From CAYMWF01 sp964394085 [NCBI: uncultured Gemmatimonadota bacterium] (GTDB lineage: Bacteria > GCA-2686955 > CAYMWF01): DNA of 19,103 nt. Positions 1 through 8,168 of this stretch are shown in pieces. The notes under the pieces are model-generated. The model was not told the DNA's origin, did not search any database, and saw only the letters and a program-made list of their open reading frames with translations. A program made the translations under genes and the position numbers. Location: the NCBI GenBank assembly GCA_964394085.1, contig CAYMWF010000091.1, positions 1 through 19,103 on the forward strand, written 5' to 3'. Positions within the stretch are counted from its first letter, which is position 1; each line of letters begins with the position of its first letter.

Positions 1-1553
1 CGGGAGCCGCCGCCGAGAGGGACTGAGTATGTTGGGTCACCAGTATCGATGCAGGGCGAGTATTCCTTCAGCCGGAAATCTCCTTCATATGGTGCGACGA
101 ATCTGGGATTTTCATCAATGTTGCCTTGACCCGACCATCCACCTTGTATGCTACTAAATTTAATGTTTGGACCTCCGTATATTTCATCTATCTCGTTCGG
201 AGAATCGCCCCAGAGGATACAATTAACCATCCAAGGATAAGCCTCATACTCGCTGCAGATTCCGCCGCCGTCCAGACCAGCCACATTCCCCGATATCGTG
301 CAATTTATGATGACGGGTGAGGAATGCGACCAGATGCAATAGATCCCACCGCCATAAGCGTTAGCGGAATTTCCTGAGATCAGGCATCCAGAGATGGTCG
401 GCGATGAATCATCGCAATATATGCCGCCACCGTCCCATTCCCTGTTTCCACTGATAATACAATTCTTGATCACCGGATCGGAGTAGTAACAGGAAATCCC
501 GCTGCCGAAATTGTCTGAGATGGTGCATCCTCTGATTGTCGGATCATCGTAATAGCAATATATTCCCGAGAATCCTCTATTCCTGGAGATCGTGCAGTTC
601 GTGATGATCGACTCATCACTTGCCTCAGCGATGCCGCAACCTGAATTTTCGCTGATCGTACATTTGTAGACGAGACCCGAACAATAGTTTAGCCCATCTC
701 CGAAATTCCCTGAAATCGTACAGTCCGAGATTGTTGCGCTAACCTTGTTGAGCCCGTCGCCGCCGTTGCCTGAAATCGTGCAATTCGAGATCAATCCCGA
801 GGAGCCGTAAATCCCATCACCATCATTCCACGAGATATCACAGTCGAAGATATTAAGAGATGAAAGAGATTTGATTCCTCCGCCCGTTTCAGCAGCATTC
901 CATGTTATTTCGCAGCCGGTTATGGTCGGGGAGGACATCAAGCAATGGATCCCGCCGCCTTCATTGTCAGCTGTATTACCTGATATCTTGCTGTTCGTTA
1001 TGATTGGAGCGGAATGGGAGCGGCAATGGATCCCGCCACTGATCAGCGCGAAATTGTCTGTTATCCTGCAATCCGAGATCTTCGGGGAGGCAGAATCATT
1101 GCAGTAGATGCCGCCACCATGAGTGTCAGCAGTATTTTCGCATATGGTACAATTCAGGATGTTCGGAGAGGATTGGTAACAACGGATTCCCCCTCCGTAA
1201 CCGGGTACTTTCCCATTACGGACGGTAAAACCGATAAGCGAGGAGAGGGAGTCTTCTTCACTGTGAAAGTTGAATCCCCTTCCGCTGTTTTCGCAGTCGA
1301 TTACCGTGAAGTCGGGGCCGTTCTCAGAGAGAACGGTTAGAGCCTTTCCCTCAAAATCAAGGTTCTTGTTTCCGGTGCCGGTATATGTGCCATCTGCTAC
1401 CAGAACCGTGTCCCCGTCAACCGAAGCTTTAATACCTGCCCGAATAGTCAACCGATCAGCAGGTACGCGAATTGTCGCGCCAGACACAACCGACACCAGA
1501 AGCACCAGCGATAGGCTGACTGCCACAAGGATCCGAGTCATGATTCGTGACAT
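1..1553 (-). CDS. Secreted right-handed parallel beta-helix protein (3' end outside window)
   Basis: The frame is open from an ATG at 1553 to the window edge (517 codons), so the C-terminus is missing. GGGGAGGA lies 5 nt upstream of this ATG, which favours it over the in-frame ATG at 1541. Residues 1 to about 26 form a signal peptide (MSRIMTR then a hydrophobic run ending VVSGA). An N-terminal cap follows (RVPAD..TIRAGI.ASVDGDTVLVADGTY), then about 13 coils of the type GGGI.C..SSP.I..C.ISGN. The last visible part enters the end module (SPCIDTGDP). Parallel beta-helix proteins of this kind are usually cell-surface or secreted adhesins or polysaccharide-active proteins; no catalytic motif is visible, so a function cannot be assigned. 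Several middle coils lack the GGG turn (SGNGGDGLN, SGNFGDGLN), which suggests recent coil duplication. It is transcribed divergently from the 2206 gene. Confidence 0.9.
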   Translation of the reverse strand, partial: MSRIMTRILVAVSLSLVLLVSVVSGATIRVPADRLTIRAGIKASVDGDTVLVADGTYTGTGNKNLDFEGKALTVLSENGPDFTVIDCENSGRGFNFHSEEDSLSSLIGFTVRNGKVPGYGGGIRCYQSSPNILNCTICENTADTHGGGIYCNDSASPKISDCRITDNFALISGGIHCRSHSAPIITNSKISGNTADNEGGGIHCLMSSPTITGCEITWNAAETGGGIKSLSSLNIFDCDISWNDGDGIYGSSGLISNCTISGNGGDGLNKVSATISDCTISGNFGDGLNYCSGLVYKCTISENSGCGIAEASDESIITNCTISRNRGFSGIYCYYDDPTIRGCTISDNFGSGISCYYSDPVIKNCIISGNREWDGGGIYCDDSSPTISGCLISGNSANAYGGGIYCIWSHSSPVIINCTISGNVAGLDGGGICSEYEAYPWMVNCILWGDSPNEIDEIYGGPNIKFSSIQGGWSGQGNIDENPRFVAPYEGDFRLKEYSPCIDTGDPTYSVPLGGGS

Positions 1554-1590
1554 GTATCCTCCCCGGTTTGACGTTATTCACTTACCCGAA

Positions 1591-1619
1591 AGTATAGCAC
1601 GAAATCTCAAGATCAACAA
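1591..1619 (-). promoter_or_regulatory. Possible promoter of the 1553 beta-helix gene
   Basis: On the minus strand TATACT (complement of 1591-1596) lies 38 nt upstream of the ATG. TTGTTG (complement of 1614-1619) stands 17 bp further upstream. The -10 is good and the -35 is weak. The -35 coincides with the first bases of the 230 bp repeat, so the repeat may supply part of the promoter. Confidence 0.4.
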
Positions 1620-1845
1620 TTTCGGTACCAGAACGCACCGCTGTTTCCGATTTAAGGGCCACATAGCTCACGTTTCAATTCGACTTCGCGGAAAAGTCGA
1701 TGGTTACCCCTGCTGAACTCTACGAACGAATCGAGTGCCGTCCTACGTCGTGGGTTCAGAGCAGGATGAGCGTTTTTTGGCGGGTGTGTGAAGCCTGAAC
1801 TGGCTGTTGCTACTCGACAGGGACCATGGCCCGGAATCACCCGCT
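1614..1845. repeat. 230 bp interspersed repeat, copy A
   Basis: This copy matches 3897-4126 along its whole length in the same orientation, with many substitutions and small indels. Shared blocks include CTGTTTCCGAT, TAGCTCACGTTTCAATTCGA, AAAAGTCGATGGTTACCCCT and GGTTCAG.GCAGGATGAGCG. Both copies keep a perfect hairpin, TCGACTT with a short loop and AAGTCGA. The unit starts with a CAACAATTTCGGT-like sequence, and the next unit starts with CGACAAAT right after it. No convincing coding potential is seen on either strand. Confidence 0.8.
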
Positions 1846-1965
1846 CGACAAATCGGCGACGATCGCATCGCAGTTTCCGAAAGCCCCCATCGTAGCTCAG
1901 TTCTATTTCGAGTTCGCTGAAGGTCGATGTTTACCCTTTCCGGATGGTCGGGATGAATTAGATGG
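1846..1965. repeat. Truncated, degraded 230 bp repeat, copy B
   Basis: It begins CGACAAATCGGCGACGATCG, immediately after copy A and in the same direction. It keeps recognisable parts of the unit (CGCAGTTTCCGA, CGTAGCTCAG, GGTCGATGTTTACCC) and then fades near 1965. The TCGACTT/AAGTCGA hairpin is eroded here. From 1966 to 2134 I see nothing further that I can name. Confidence 0.6.
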
Positions 1966-2134
1966 GGAGCTAGCTGCAGGATTTTCGTGAAAGTAAGCGT
2001 TTTATACGGGATGTCGAACCAGGGAAAGCGGCCATTACGTGAAGATGGGCTGTCGCGTCGGTTCTATCGGATTGGTATGCCTTTCGTGATGTTCCAACCG
2101 TTCTGGTTTTCCAATGATTGATAATTAGTGATTT

Positions 2135-2163
2135 TTGACAAGGGCACGATGATCGGCTAGACT
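2135..2163 (+). promoter_or_regulatory. Sigma70-like promoter of the 2206 beta-helix gene
   Basis: A perfect TTGACA (2135-2140) is followed after 17 bp by TAGACT (2158-2163). The predicted start of transcription is about 35 nt before the ATG at 2206. The position, spacing and perfect -35 make it the best plus-strand promoter candidate in this spacer. Confidence 0.6.
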
Positions 2164-2205
2164 TTGTTATAGGCGATATGATTGACTTTCGGAAGGTTGT
2201 AAAAA

Positions 2206-3885
2206 ATGAAACCACTCATCGCACTCTGGCTGCTTCTGTGCCTTCCTTTATGCGTTTCAGCCACAGTTATCCGAGTGCCGGATGATTATGAAACCATTCA
2301 AGTCGGGATAGATGCTTCTGTTGAAGGGGATACTGTTCTTGTTGCATCCGGCACATATTCAGGTGAAGGGAACAGGGAACTGGACTTCCACGGAAAGAAC
2401 ATCATATTAATGACTGAGGTCGGAGCTGATTCAACTGCTATTGATTGCGAGGGGTTTTATAACGGTTTCAGCTTGATGTCGGGTGAAAGCCGATCAAGTC
2501 TTATCGAAGGATTCACTATTCTGTCGCCGGGTTACGGTTTTCACATCCAGAACTCATCGCCTGTAATTTCGGGTTGTAATATCAGATACAGCAATGCAAA
2601 GGCCATATTCTGCGAAGGTAGTCACTCCGAAATTATTGATTGCAACCTGATGTTCAACAGTAACTACTTCGGTGGAACAATAGGTAATGAAGGCGGCGCA
2701 CTTTCAATTATCGGATGCTCTATTTCCAACAACACATCAACAGCCTGGGGCGGAGGTATTAAATCTTTCGGGGAACTCTCGGTCATCGATTGCCTTATTT
2801 CAAATAATTATGTCGAGCCCTGGAGCGGATATTGCCAGGGCGGCGGCATTTACAGCTTCGGCTCCGCCATCACCGTTGAACGATGCGAGATATCGAACAA
2901 TGTGTGCGAAAGTGACTGGGAATCCTGGGTTGGGGGCGGGGGCATATACTGCGAGTATGGTTCAGCCATCATCTCGGATTGCCTCATCAAAGGTAATTCC
3001 GCTAAAGGAGGTGGAGGAGTCAAAATATTCGAGCCTGACTTTGCTGTGATCAATAATTGCAGAATTATAGAAAACTACACTCACGAAAAAGGTTATGGCG
3101 GAGGTATCTCTGTATCATACGCGTATTATACGACCCTGATCTCAAACTGTCTGATTTCGAATAATCGTGCATTTTTTGGCGGAGGAGTTTACTGCAATTC
3201 CGATGACGGGTTCATGGAAATAGGGGATTGCACAATTACAAACAACATGGCGGACAGCACCGGTGGAGGATCTAGAATATTCAGATGCAATATTTCTTTC
3301 TCGGATTGCATCTCCCACAATAACTACCCGGAAGAAATTACATGCGACGACGGCTCTGCTGAAGTTCTCTGGTCTAACATAGAAGACGGCTGGCCCGGCG
3401 AGGGCAATATCGATGAAGATCCGCTATTTGTTGCATCGGAGTACGGCGACTACCGCCTGCACTGGGGTTCACCCTGCATCGACTCGGGCAACCCCGATTC
3501 CCTTGACCTCGACGGCACGAGGAGCGATATGGGAGCTTACAGCTTTGACCAGTCGAAGGAACTCATCGTTTACCTCTCTCCCGAAACCGGAGAAATCGAG
3601 CCCGGAGAAACGGGGCGCGTCAAGTACACGGTCTGCAACGCCCATCCGGTCGAGAAGAACTTCGGAACGGCGGCGGGTGTGCGGCGTCCGGACGGGTCGC
3701 CTTGGCCCGGTAACCCGCTCGAAGAACCGTTCTATACATCTATCGCCCCTTCGAGCAACCTGACCCGGGAGTTCGAGTACAAGGTTCCCCCGGGCTGGCT
3801 CCCGGGCACGTACTCCCTAGCCGCCGGAGTCGGGTATGACGCCCGCATCTACGACCTCGACCACTTCGAATTCGCTGTGAAGTAA
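2206..3885 (+). CDS. Secreted right-handed beta-helix protein with C-terminal Ig-like domain
   Basis: The protein has 559 residues. GGAAGG lies 9 nt before the ATG. Residues 1-20 are a signal peptide (MKPLIALWLLLCLPLCVSAT). The cap with RVPDDYETIQ and EGDTVLVASGTYSGEGN comes next, then about ten beta-helix coils with GGGI or GGGV turns and paired cysteines (residues about 60-400). The end module runs from NIDEDPLFV through SPCIDSGNPDS to DMGAYS (about 400-447). Residues about 450-559 form an extra beta-rich domain, probably Ig-like (LSPETGEIEPGETGRVKYTV), that the four paralogues lack in this place. It may anchor the protein or bind a partner, but no known sorting signal is visible. The 3' quarter is clearly richer in G+C than the helix part, suggesting a mosaic origin. 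It is the only plus-strand member of the cluster and has copies of the 230 bp repeat on both sides. Confidence 0.9.
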   Translation: MKPLIALWLLLCLPLCVSATVIRVPDDYETIQVGIDASVEGDTVLVASGTYSGEGNRELDFHGKNIILMTEVGADSTAIDCEGFYNGFSLMSGESRSSLIEGFTILSPGYGFHIQNSSPVISGCNIRYSNAKAIFCEGSHSEIIDCNLMFNSNYFGGTIGNEGGALSIIGCSISNNTSTAWGGGIKSFGELSVIDCLISNNYVEPWSGYCQGGGIYSFGSAITVERCEISNNVCESDWESWVGGGGIYCEYGSAIISDCLIKGNSAKGGGGVKIFEPDFAVINNCRIIENYTHEKGYGGGISVSYAYYTTLISNCLISNNRAFFGGGVYCNSDDGFMEIGDCTITNNMADSTGGGSRIFRCNISFSDCISHNNYPEEITCDDGSAEVLWSNIEDGWPGEGNIDEDPLFVASEYGDYRLHWGSPCIDSGNPDSLDLDGTRSDMGAYSFDQSKELIVYLSPETGEIEPGETGRVKYTVCNAHPVEKNFGTAAGVRRPDGSPWPGNPLEEPFYTSIAPSSNLTREFEYKVPPGWLPGTYSLAAGVGYDARIYDLDHFEFAVK

Positions 3886-3896
3886 AATCGCCAGCC

Positions 3897-4126
3897 CGAC
3901 AAATTCGGTGGCGGATCGCAGCCCTGTTTCCGATTAAAAGGCCACGTAGCTCACGTTTCAATTCGACTTCACGAAAAGTCGATGGTTACCCCTACCGGAA
4001 GCTTCGGATGAGTCGAGCGCCGTCCTCATCATGGGTTCAGGGCAGGATGAGCGTTTCATGACGGGTGCATGACGCCCGAACTGGATGTTACGGCTCGTCG
4101 GGAATGATGGCACGGGCTCGCATTCT
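3897..4126. repeat. 230 bp interspersed repeat, copy C
   Basis: This full-length copy starts 11 bp after the stop codon of the 2206 gene and is direct relative to copy A. It carries the TCGACTT/AAGTCGA hairpin intact. It begins CGACAAATTCGGTGGCGGAT and is followed directly by the start of another unit at 4127. Confidence 0.8.
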
Positions 4127-4155
4127 CGACAAATTTGGTGCCTGCTCTCAGCCCT
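4127..4155. repeat. Truncated start of a further 230 bp repeat, copy D
   Basis: CGACAAATTTGGTGCCTGCT followed by CTCAGCCCT matches the first ~29 bp of copy C and then stops. This shows that the repeat was once in head-to-tail series. It ends 10 bp short of the stop codon of the minus-strand gene at 4165. Confidence 0.55.
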
Positions 4156-4164
4156 AAATAATAA

Positions 4165-6531
4165 TCATTGGGACTGCTTAAAGTTTGGATGAAGATCCGA
4201 ATAGTTTGTTAACGGTTTGTGAATGATTCTCCCATCATTATCCAAATACCATCCCTTATCATATTCACATGCCCCTATATCCCGACGGGCACCACCCCAA
4301 GGAATGTTTGTGAAAGAGGGATCGCCTGAATCTATACAAGGAGAGCTATATAATAAGGAAAAATTCCCTTTATCTGGATTGCTAAACAATGGATCCGAAT
4401 CGAGGTTGCCTTCCCCCTCCCAACCGCCTTCGATATCCGAAAAACTAACATAAGACGTAGAACACGACGGAATTATAAGGGTGTTCTCATTTCCCCAAAC
4501 AATAGTATTTATCATCGTAAAGACTGAAGACTGCGAGTAGATACCACAACCGGATTCAGCTGAATTCCCAAAGATTGTGTTGTTTTCCATTAAAACAGTT
4601 GACCAACCAAAATATATTCCTCCACCTTGTTCGTTTGCTGAATTTTCATATATCCTACAATTGTCTATTCTAAGATCCGAGATAGCTATTTCCAATCCGC
4701 CCCCTGTTGCATAGTTTGAATTTCCGAAGATTATACACTCTGAGATAATAGATTCGGAATAAGCGCAATATAATCCTCCATTTTTCTCACTCTTTGAAAT
4801 AATGCAATTCAAGATAACAGGCGAAGACTCCCAGCAACGAATACCAGCACGTTGAGGACTAATCGCATAAGCGTGTAATACACTTACCCCTTCCAATATC
4901 GAGTCATTTGTTTCATGATCACCGAAATCGAATCCTATTCCATCATATTCACAATCGATGATTGTGTGTTCTGGTCCATTGGCCGATTTAACCGTGATTT
5001 CTTTTCCGTAGAACCGAATATCCTTATTCCCAAATCCGGTATATGTTCCATCGGCTAATATAATTGTTGATCCATCTAATGCATGACCGATCGCCTCCTG
5101 TATCGTACTGAAATTTTGCGGTACTCTAATTACCCCCGCAGAATAAAGTTCTAACTTTGCGGGAATCTTTAATTCAGGCCTATAAGGATCATTGCTTTCA
5201 ATCGATATTGTATCATAATAAATTCCTACTTCTAATTCCGAAATATCCATTTCGAGTGTAACCAAAGCACTGTCCCATGGTGCTAGGGCACCCTGTATGT
5301 CACCACATACAGATATCCAATGCCCACATACCGGTGAAACCGAATAATCAACTTCTTCTGTACCTACACTGACCACGATCAAGCTTTCGGCCTTTACCGG
5401 TTCACCCAGAATCCCCTCCAGTTGAAAGAATCGTGGAGTAGCATGGACCATGCTTCCATCGAGATATATTTCATCTGCTCCCATGTCGAACCAGCCATTC
5501 ATGGGACGGATATCACCATCAATATCCGCCACTATTCCCATATCAATTCCTGAGTCGATACATGGTGAGTCTGGTCGCAGATGGAAATCTCCAGAGACTG
5601 GATCAAAAAAAAGAGGGTCTATGTTGATATTACCAGTCCCGTCCCATCCGTTTTTTACTGCAGAATAAGTAATATTGCATGAACTATACTTCATATAGAT
5701 TTCTTCAGGATAGTTATCCCAAATAATACAATTCGATAAGGCAATATCCGAACTGAACAAATAAATCCCACCTCCTGTGCCTTCTGAAGAGTTTCCAGAT
5801 ATTGTGCAATGGATTAAGCTCGGTTTTGAATAAAAAAACAGACAGCCACCATAACTACCATTATTTGAAACAATGCAATTTATTAATGATGGAGACGCAC
5901 TCCAGGAAAATTTAATCCCACCGCCAATAATGTTTTCAATAATAATGCAATCCATTATTATTGGAAAGGAGTCATATTTACCATAAATTCCACCACCAGC
6001 ACTGGCGATATTCCCAGAGAAAGCACATGCTGTGATTATTGGGGAAGCATCAATGCATGCCAAACCACCGCCACGTTCTGCTGTATTAGAAATAAAGATG
6101 TTATTCTTAATGGTTGGTGAAGAAAAATCGTAACAAAAAATTCCACCACCATAATCATCTGGATACCAACTTTCCGCATTACCCATTTGGATTGTAAATC
6201 CTTCAACCACAGAATCGTATCCCTCCCCATTACAGAAATAAAATCCCCTACCTGAATTTTCACAATCGATCACCGTATATTCCGCCCCATGTGCAGATTT
6301 CACTGTGATCGCCTTACCCTTGAAATCTATATCACGGTTGCCTTCGCCGGTGTAGGTGCCGGGGTACACCAGGACAGTATCTCCATCGATTGCGGCATCG
6401 ATGGCAACCTGAATCGTGGGATACTCCAACGGTACCCTGAGATACTCGTCCAACCAGAAATCGATGCAGTAACAGGGCGTGGCTTTCAGGGCGACAAAGA
6501 GCATGGTTACAAGGATTGTTGTCGCTTTCAT
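4165..6531 (-). CDS. Secreted double beta-helix protein with Ig-like linker
   Basis: The protein has 788 residues. AAGGAG lies 5-6 nt before the ATG at 6531. Residues 1 to about 22 are a signal peptide (hydrophobic ILVTMLFVAL, then ATPCYC). Helix 1 covers about 30-355: cap with TIQVAIDAAIDGDTVLV, GGGI coils, then SPCIDSG and FDMGADE. Residues about 361-465 are an Ig/ASH-like beta domain (LAPWDSALVTLEMDIS...YYDTISIESNDP). Helix 2 starts at about 467 by repeating the cap (VIRVPQNFSTIQEAIGHALDGSTIILADG) and ends SPCIDSGDPS, RRDIGACEY. A 25-residue tail follows with no sorting motif. The whole unit is thus an internal duplication of a single-helix protein. The gene is visibly A+T-rich compared with its paralogues, which suggests a different origin or age. 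The substrate or ligand is unknown. Stop codon TGA. Confidence 0.92.
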   Translation of the reverse strand: MKATTILVTMLFVALKATPCYCIDFWLDEYLRVPLEYPTIQVAIDAAIDGDTVLVYPGTYTGEGNRDIDFKGKAITVKSAHGAEYTVIDCENSGRGFYFCNGEGYDSVVEGFTIQMGNAESWYPDDYGGGIFCYDFSSPTIKNNIFISNTAERGGGLACIDASPIITACAFSGNIASAGGGIYGKYDSFPIIMDCIIIENIIGGGIKFSWSASPSLINCIVSNNGSYGGCLFFYSKPSLIHCTISGNSSEGTGGGIYLFSSDIALSNCIIWDNYPEEIYMKYSSCNITYSAVKNGWDGTGNINIDPLFFDPVSGDFHLRPDSPCIDSGIDMGIVADIDGDIRPMNGWFDMGADEIYLDGSMVHATPRFFQLEGILGEPVKAESLIVVSVGTEEVDYSVSPVCGHWISVCGDIQGALAPWDSALVTLEMDISELEVGIYYDTISIESNDPYRPELKIPAKLELYSAGVIRVPQNFSTIQEAIGHALDGSTIILADGTYTGFGNKDIRFYGKEITVKSANGPEHTIIDCEYDGIGFDFGDHETNDSILEGVSVLHAYAISPQRAGIRCWESSPVILNCIISKSEKNGGLYCAYSESIISECIIFGNSNYATGGGLEIAISDLRIDNCRIYENSANEQGGGIYFGWSTVLMENNTIFGNSAESGCGIYSQSSVFTMINTIVWGNENTLIIPSCSTSYVSFSDIEGGWEGEGNLDSDPLFSNPDKGNFSLLYSSPCIDSGDPSFTNIPWGGARRDIGACEYDKGWYLDNDGRIIHKPLTNYSDLHPNFKQSQ

Positions 6532-6833
6532 GGCATCTCCTTTTCGGGGAACTCCTACCCAGGTTGAATGTATATTCGTCGCATGAAATCATAGCACAGT
6601 TTCGTCTGAGCAGCCACCTCGACCAGCGATTCCGGCTGGACTCAACATGAATTACCTGCAGCCCCGAATTCCGATTCTCATCCCGATGGCTATATCGAAA
6701 TCGCGCCAGCTTAATCGCCCAGAATTGTAACTACTTTGTAACCGTCAGAAACAAACCTAACCACACCTAAACAAACGTAACCAAACATAGGAATTTCTCG
6801 CATCTTGTTGATAGAAACCACAAGTACAAGCAC
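6532..6833. other. Spacer upstream of the 6531 gene
   Basis: No gene is supported here. The minus-strand TATGAT at 6588-6593 is a possible -10 for the 6531 gene but has no good -35. Positions 6749-6789 hold an A/C-rich run with repeated AAC and CCTAA-type words. It leads directly into the plus-strand terminator at 6834, so a short plus-strand transcript may start here, but no clear promoter is seen. Confidence 0.4.
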
Positions 6834-6862
6834 GACGGGGGTTTTGGAGCCCCCGTCTTTTT
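6834..6862 (+). terminator. Strong rho-independent terminator, plus strand
   Basis: GACGGGGG (6834-6841) and CCCCCGTC (6850-6857) form a perfect 8 bp stem with an 8 nt loop. TTTTT follows at 6858-6862. AGCAC before the stem and GTGCT after the T run could extend the pairing. No plus-strand protein gene lies upstream, so it must end either an unseen small RNA or a transcript left over from an earlier gene order. Confidence 0.85.
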
Positions 6863-6871
6863 GTGCTGTTT

Positions 6872-6920
6872 CGGACTGAAAATCCGTGGGTCCGCAGTTC
6901 AATACTGCACCTCGGCACCA
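6872..6920 (+). pseudogene. 3' half of a tRNA-Phe(GAA) gene, including encoded CCA
   Basis: The anticodon arm CGGA-CTGAAAA-TCCG holds anticodon GAA. It is followed by a variable loop, a T arm with GCAG/CTGC around TTCAATA, and the 3' acceptor strand CCTCGGC plus ACCA. Bacterial tRNA-Phe often ends in this way (…CCTCGGCACCA with a 5' GCCGAGG). The matching 5' acceptor strand and D arm are absent; instead the terminator and GTGCTGTTT stand directly upstream. It is therefore a remnant, of the sort left when an integrating element uses a tRNA 3' end as its attachment core. Confidence 0.75.
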
Positions 6921-6998
6921 CGCTTTCCCCCGGTCATTCCATAGTTTCCGTGAAAGTCGTTATAATTCAAAGGGTTTTGGCATTGTACAGGCTGGCGG

Positions 6999-7352
6999 GG
7001 GAGCGCCTTTTCGCCCGGAGGATATAGCGGAGTCATCCGGGGTTGGGGGGAACACCGCTCAGCCAGGGCAATTGATCGTACCATCTGTCTTGCTAGTACT
7101 GGCTCTCCATATGCTGTGATCGGGGGTGCTGCGGGGGCGACACTTCCCGAGCAGGGCTGGGACTGGGAGCGTGTGCGACCAGCGGGTTGGGAGGGATCAG
7201 AAGCGCTGATGTCTGAGCTGCGGGGGGGGCGGGAAGCTGTGAGCGAGTGCGAGCAGCGCGGGAACGGAACAGCGAGTTTCAGCGCTTCCCGGAGCGAGGG
7301 ACTAGCGGAGCCGGATGACGCAGCGTGCTCCTCAGGGCGAAAAGGCGCTCCC
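6999..7352. repeat. MITE/REP-like element bounded by 42 bp inverted repeats
   Basis: The segment 6999-7040 (GGGAGCGCCTTTTCGCCC...GTCATCCGG) matches the reverse complement of 7311-7352 at 35 of 42 positions. Between them lie about 270 bp without a supported gene, including a smaller inverted pair (GGAAGCTG near 7232 and CAGCGCTTCC near 7280-7289) and a G-rich run at 7221-7229. The same end sequence recurs in the hairpin at 11962-12042. This looks like a non-autonomous palindromic repeat; no transposase is encoded inside it. Confidence 0.65.
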
Positions 7353-7603
7353 TCTTCATCCTTCCGGTGAAGCCACCGATGGTGCAGGAGCCGGATCTGC
7401 CATTCAGGCGGGAGCAAACTTGGAGAGACCGGAGACTGCTCGTCGACGTCGGAAGGGATGCCGAACTCGCTGGGGCCAGGACGATCCGGGCCATTCACAG
7501 GAGGATGTTCATGGTAGCGCTCCGTTGTTCTGCGAGGCTCTCGACAGCAGCCTCTCCGAACAGTCCACGGGGCATCGGATTCGTTACGACGGGAGGGAGC
7601 CGC
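7353..7603. other. Spacer without a recognisable feature
   Basis: G+C-rich sequence with overlapping open frames on both strands. None of them has a convincing start region, and none resembles a protein I know. I see no terminator for the minus-strand gene ending at 7604. Confidence 0.4.
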
Positions 7604-8095
7604 TCAGGCGCGTGTCTTCTTATTCTCCGCCCGACGACGCCTGCGTTCTTCACGGCGCCGCTGGCGGTTCTCCTTGCCGGCCTCGACCTTCTCCTTGACG
7701 ATCCGGGTTGTGCGCTTGGCCGCCCTCTTGGTGCCGGTGACCGGCGCCTTGACCGCCCGCACCGTGCGCCTGGCGGCCTGGGCCGTGTCGTCCCTGACCT
7801 TGTGGAGGGTCTTCTTCTGGTATTCCTTGTAGATGCTGACTGCCAGGCGGTAGCCTTCCTTCCCCGCGAGGTAGAAACCGATTGGGATGAGCACCCAGGA
7901 GAAGACGTAGACCGCAAGCATGGCGATGCGCCAGCTGTTGCTTCCGGGCCACAGGACGATCGGGATCAGGACCAGCTTGCCCAGAGCCAACGATGCTATG
8001 ATCAGCCCGACGCCGATGGCGAACCGCTTGGTGTCCGCGCGGCGGCGCACCATCTCGGCGGATTCGCGGTCGACGGAAAAGGTTAGGAAAAACAT
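7604..8095 (-). CDS. Small two-TM membrane protein with highly basic C-terminal tail
   Basis: The protein has 163 residues starting MFFLTFSVDRE at 8095. AGAGG lies 8 nt upstream; a longer version from a GTG at 8149 lacks a ribosome site. Two membrane segments are evident, about 25-49 (AIGVGLIIASLALGKLVLIP) and about 56-77 (IAMLAVYVFSWVLIPIGFYL). They are followed by an amphipathic stretch and a tail of about 70 residues rich in Lys and Arg (KAPVTGTKRAAKRTTRIVKE, then runs such as RRRR). The tail resembles histone H1- or AlgP-like basic tails, so contact with nucleic acid or acidic polymers is possible. That is inference, and I do not recognise the family. Codon use is G+C-rich, unlike the 4165-6531 gene. 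It is the only non-beta-helix gene inside the cluster. Confidence 0.7.
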   Translation of the reverse strand: MFFLTFSVDRESAEMVRRRADTKRFAIGVGLIIASLALGKLVLIPIVLWPGSNSWRIAMLAVYVFSWVLIPIGFYLAGKEGYRLAVSIYKEYQKKTLHKVRDDTAQAARRTVRAVKAPVTGTKRAAKRTTRIVKEKVEAGKENRQRRREERRRRRAENKKTRA

Positions 8096-8142
8096 GGCCG
8101 CTACCTCTTGAGAAACCCCTGAACATCGCCCGGGATACGACT

Positions 8143-8168
8143 GTTTCACGGGTTACGGTTTCACGGGT
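8143..8168. repeat. Short tandem repeat GTTTCACGGGT
   Basis: GTTTCACGGGT occurs twice with a 15 bp period upstream of the 8095 gene. It is small and could be a chance duplication or a binding site pair. Confidence 0.4.

Noticed and set aside
1-1553. The regular GGGI/C coil periodicity as a CRISPR or non-coding tandem array
   Set aside because: Spacing varies, the repeats are degenerate in DNA, and the minus frame is open for 517 codons. They are beta-helix coils.
1652-1840. Minus-strand frame of 62 codons inside repeat copy A
   Set aside because: The equivalent frame in copy C is broken by stops, so the repeat is not conserved as protein.
1614-4155. The 230 bp repeats as integron attC sites with the 2206 gene as a cassette
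   Set aside because: No GTTRRRY/RYYYAAC core pair was found at the ends, gene directions in the locus are mixed, and no integron integrase is present.
6899-7498. Minus-strand open frame of 199 codons across the inverted-repeat element
   Set aside because: It runs through the tRNA-Phe remnant and both inverted ends, so it is non-coding repeat DNA that happens to be open.
7325-8086. Plus-strand open frame of 253 codons opposite the two-TM protein
   Set aside because: The minus frame has two clear membrane segments and a ribosome site. The plus frame is a G+C-driven shadow without a recognisable domain.
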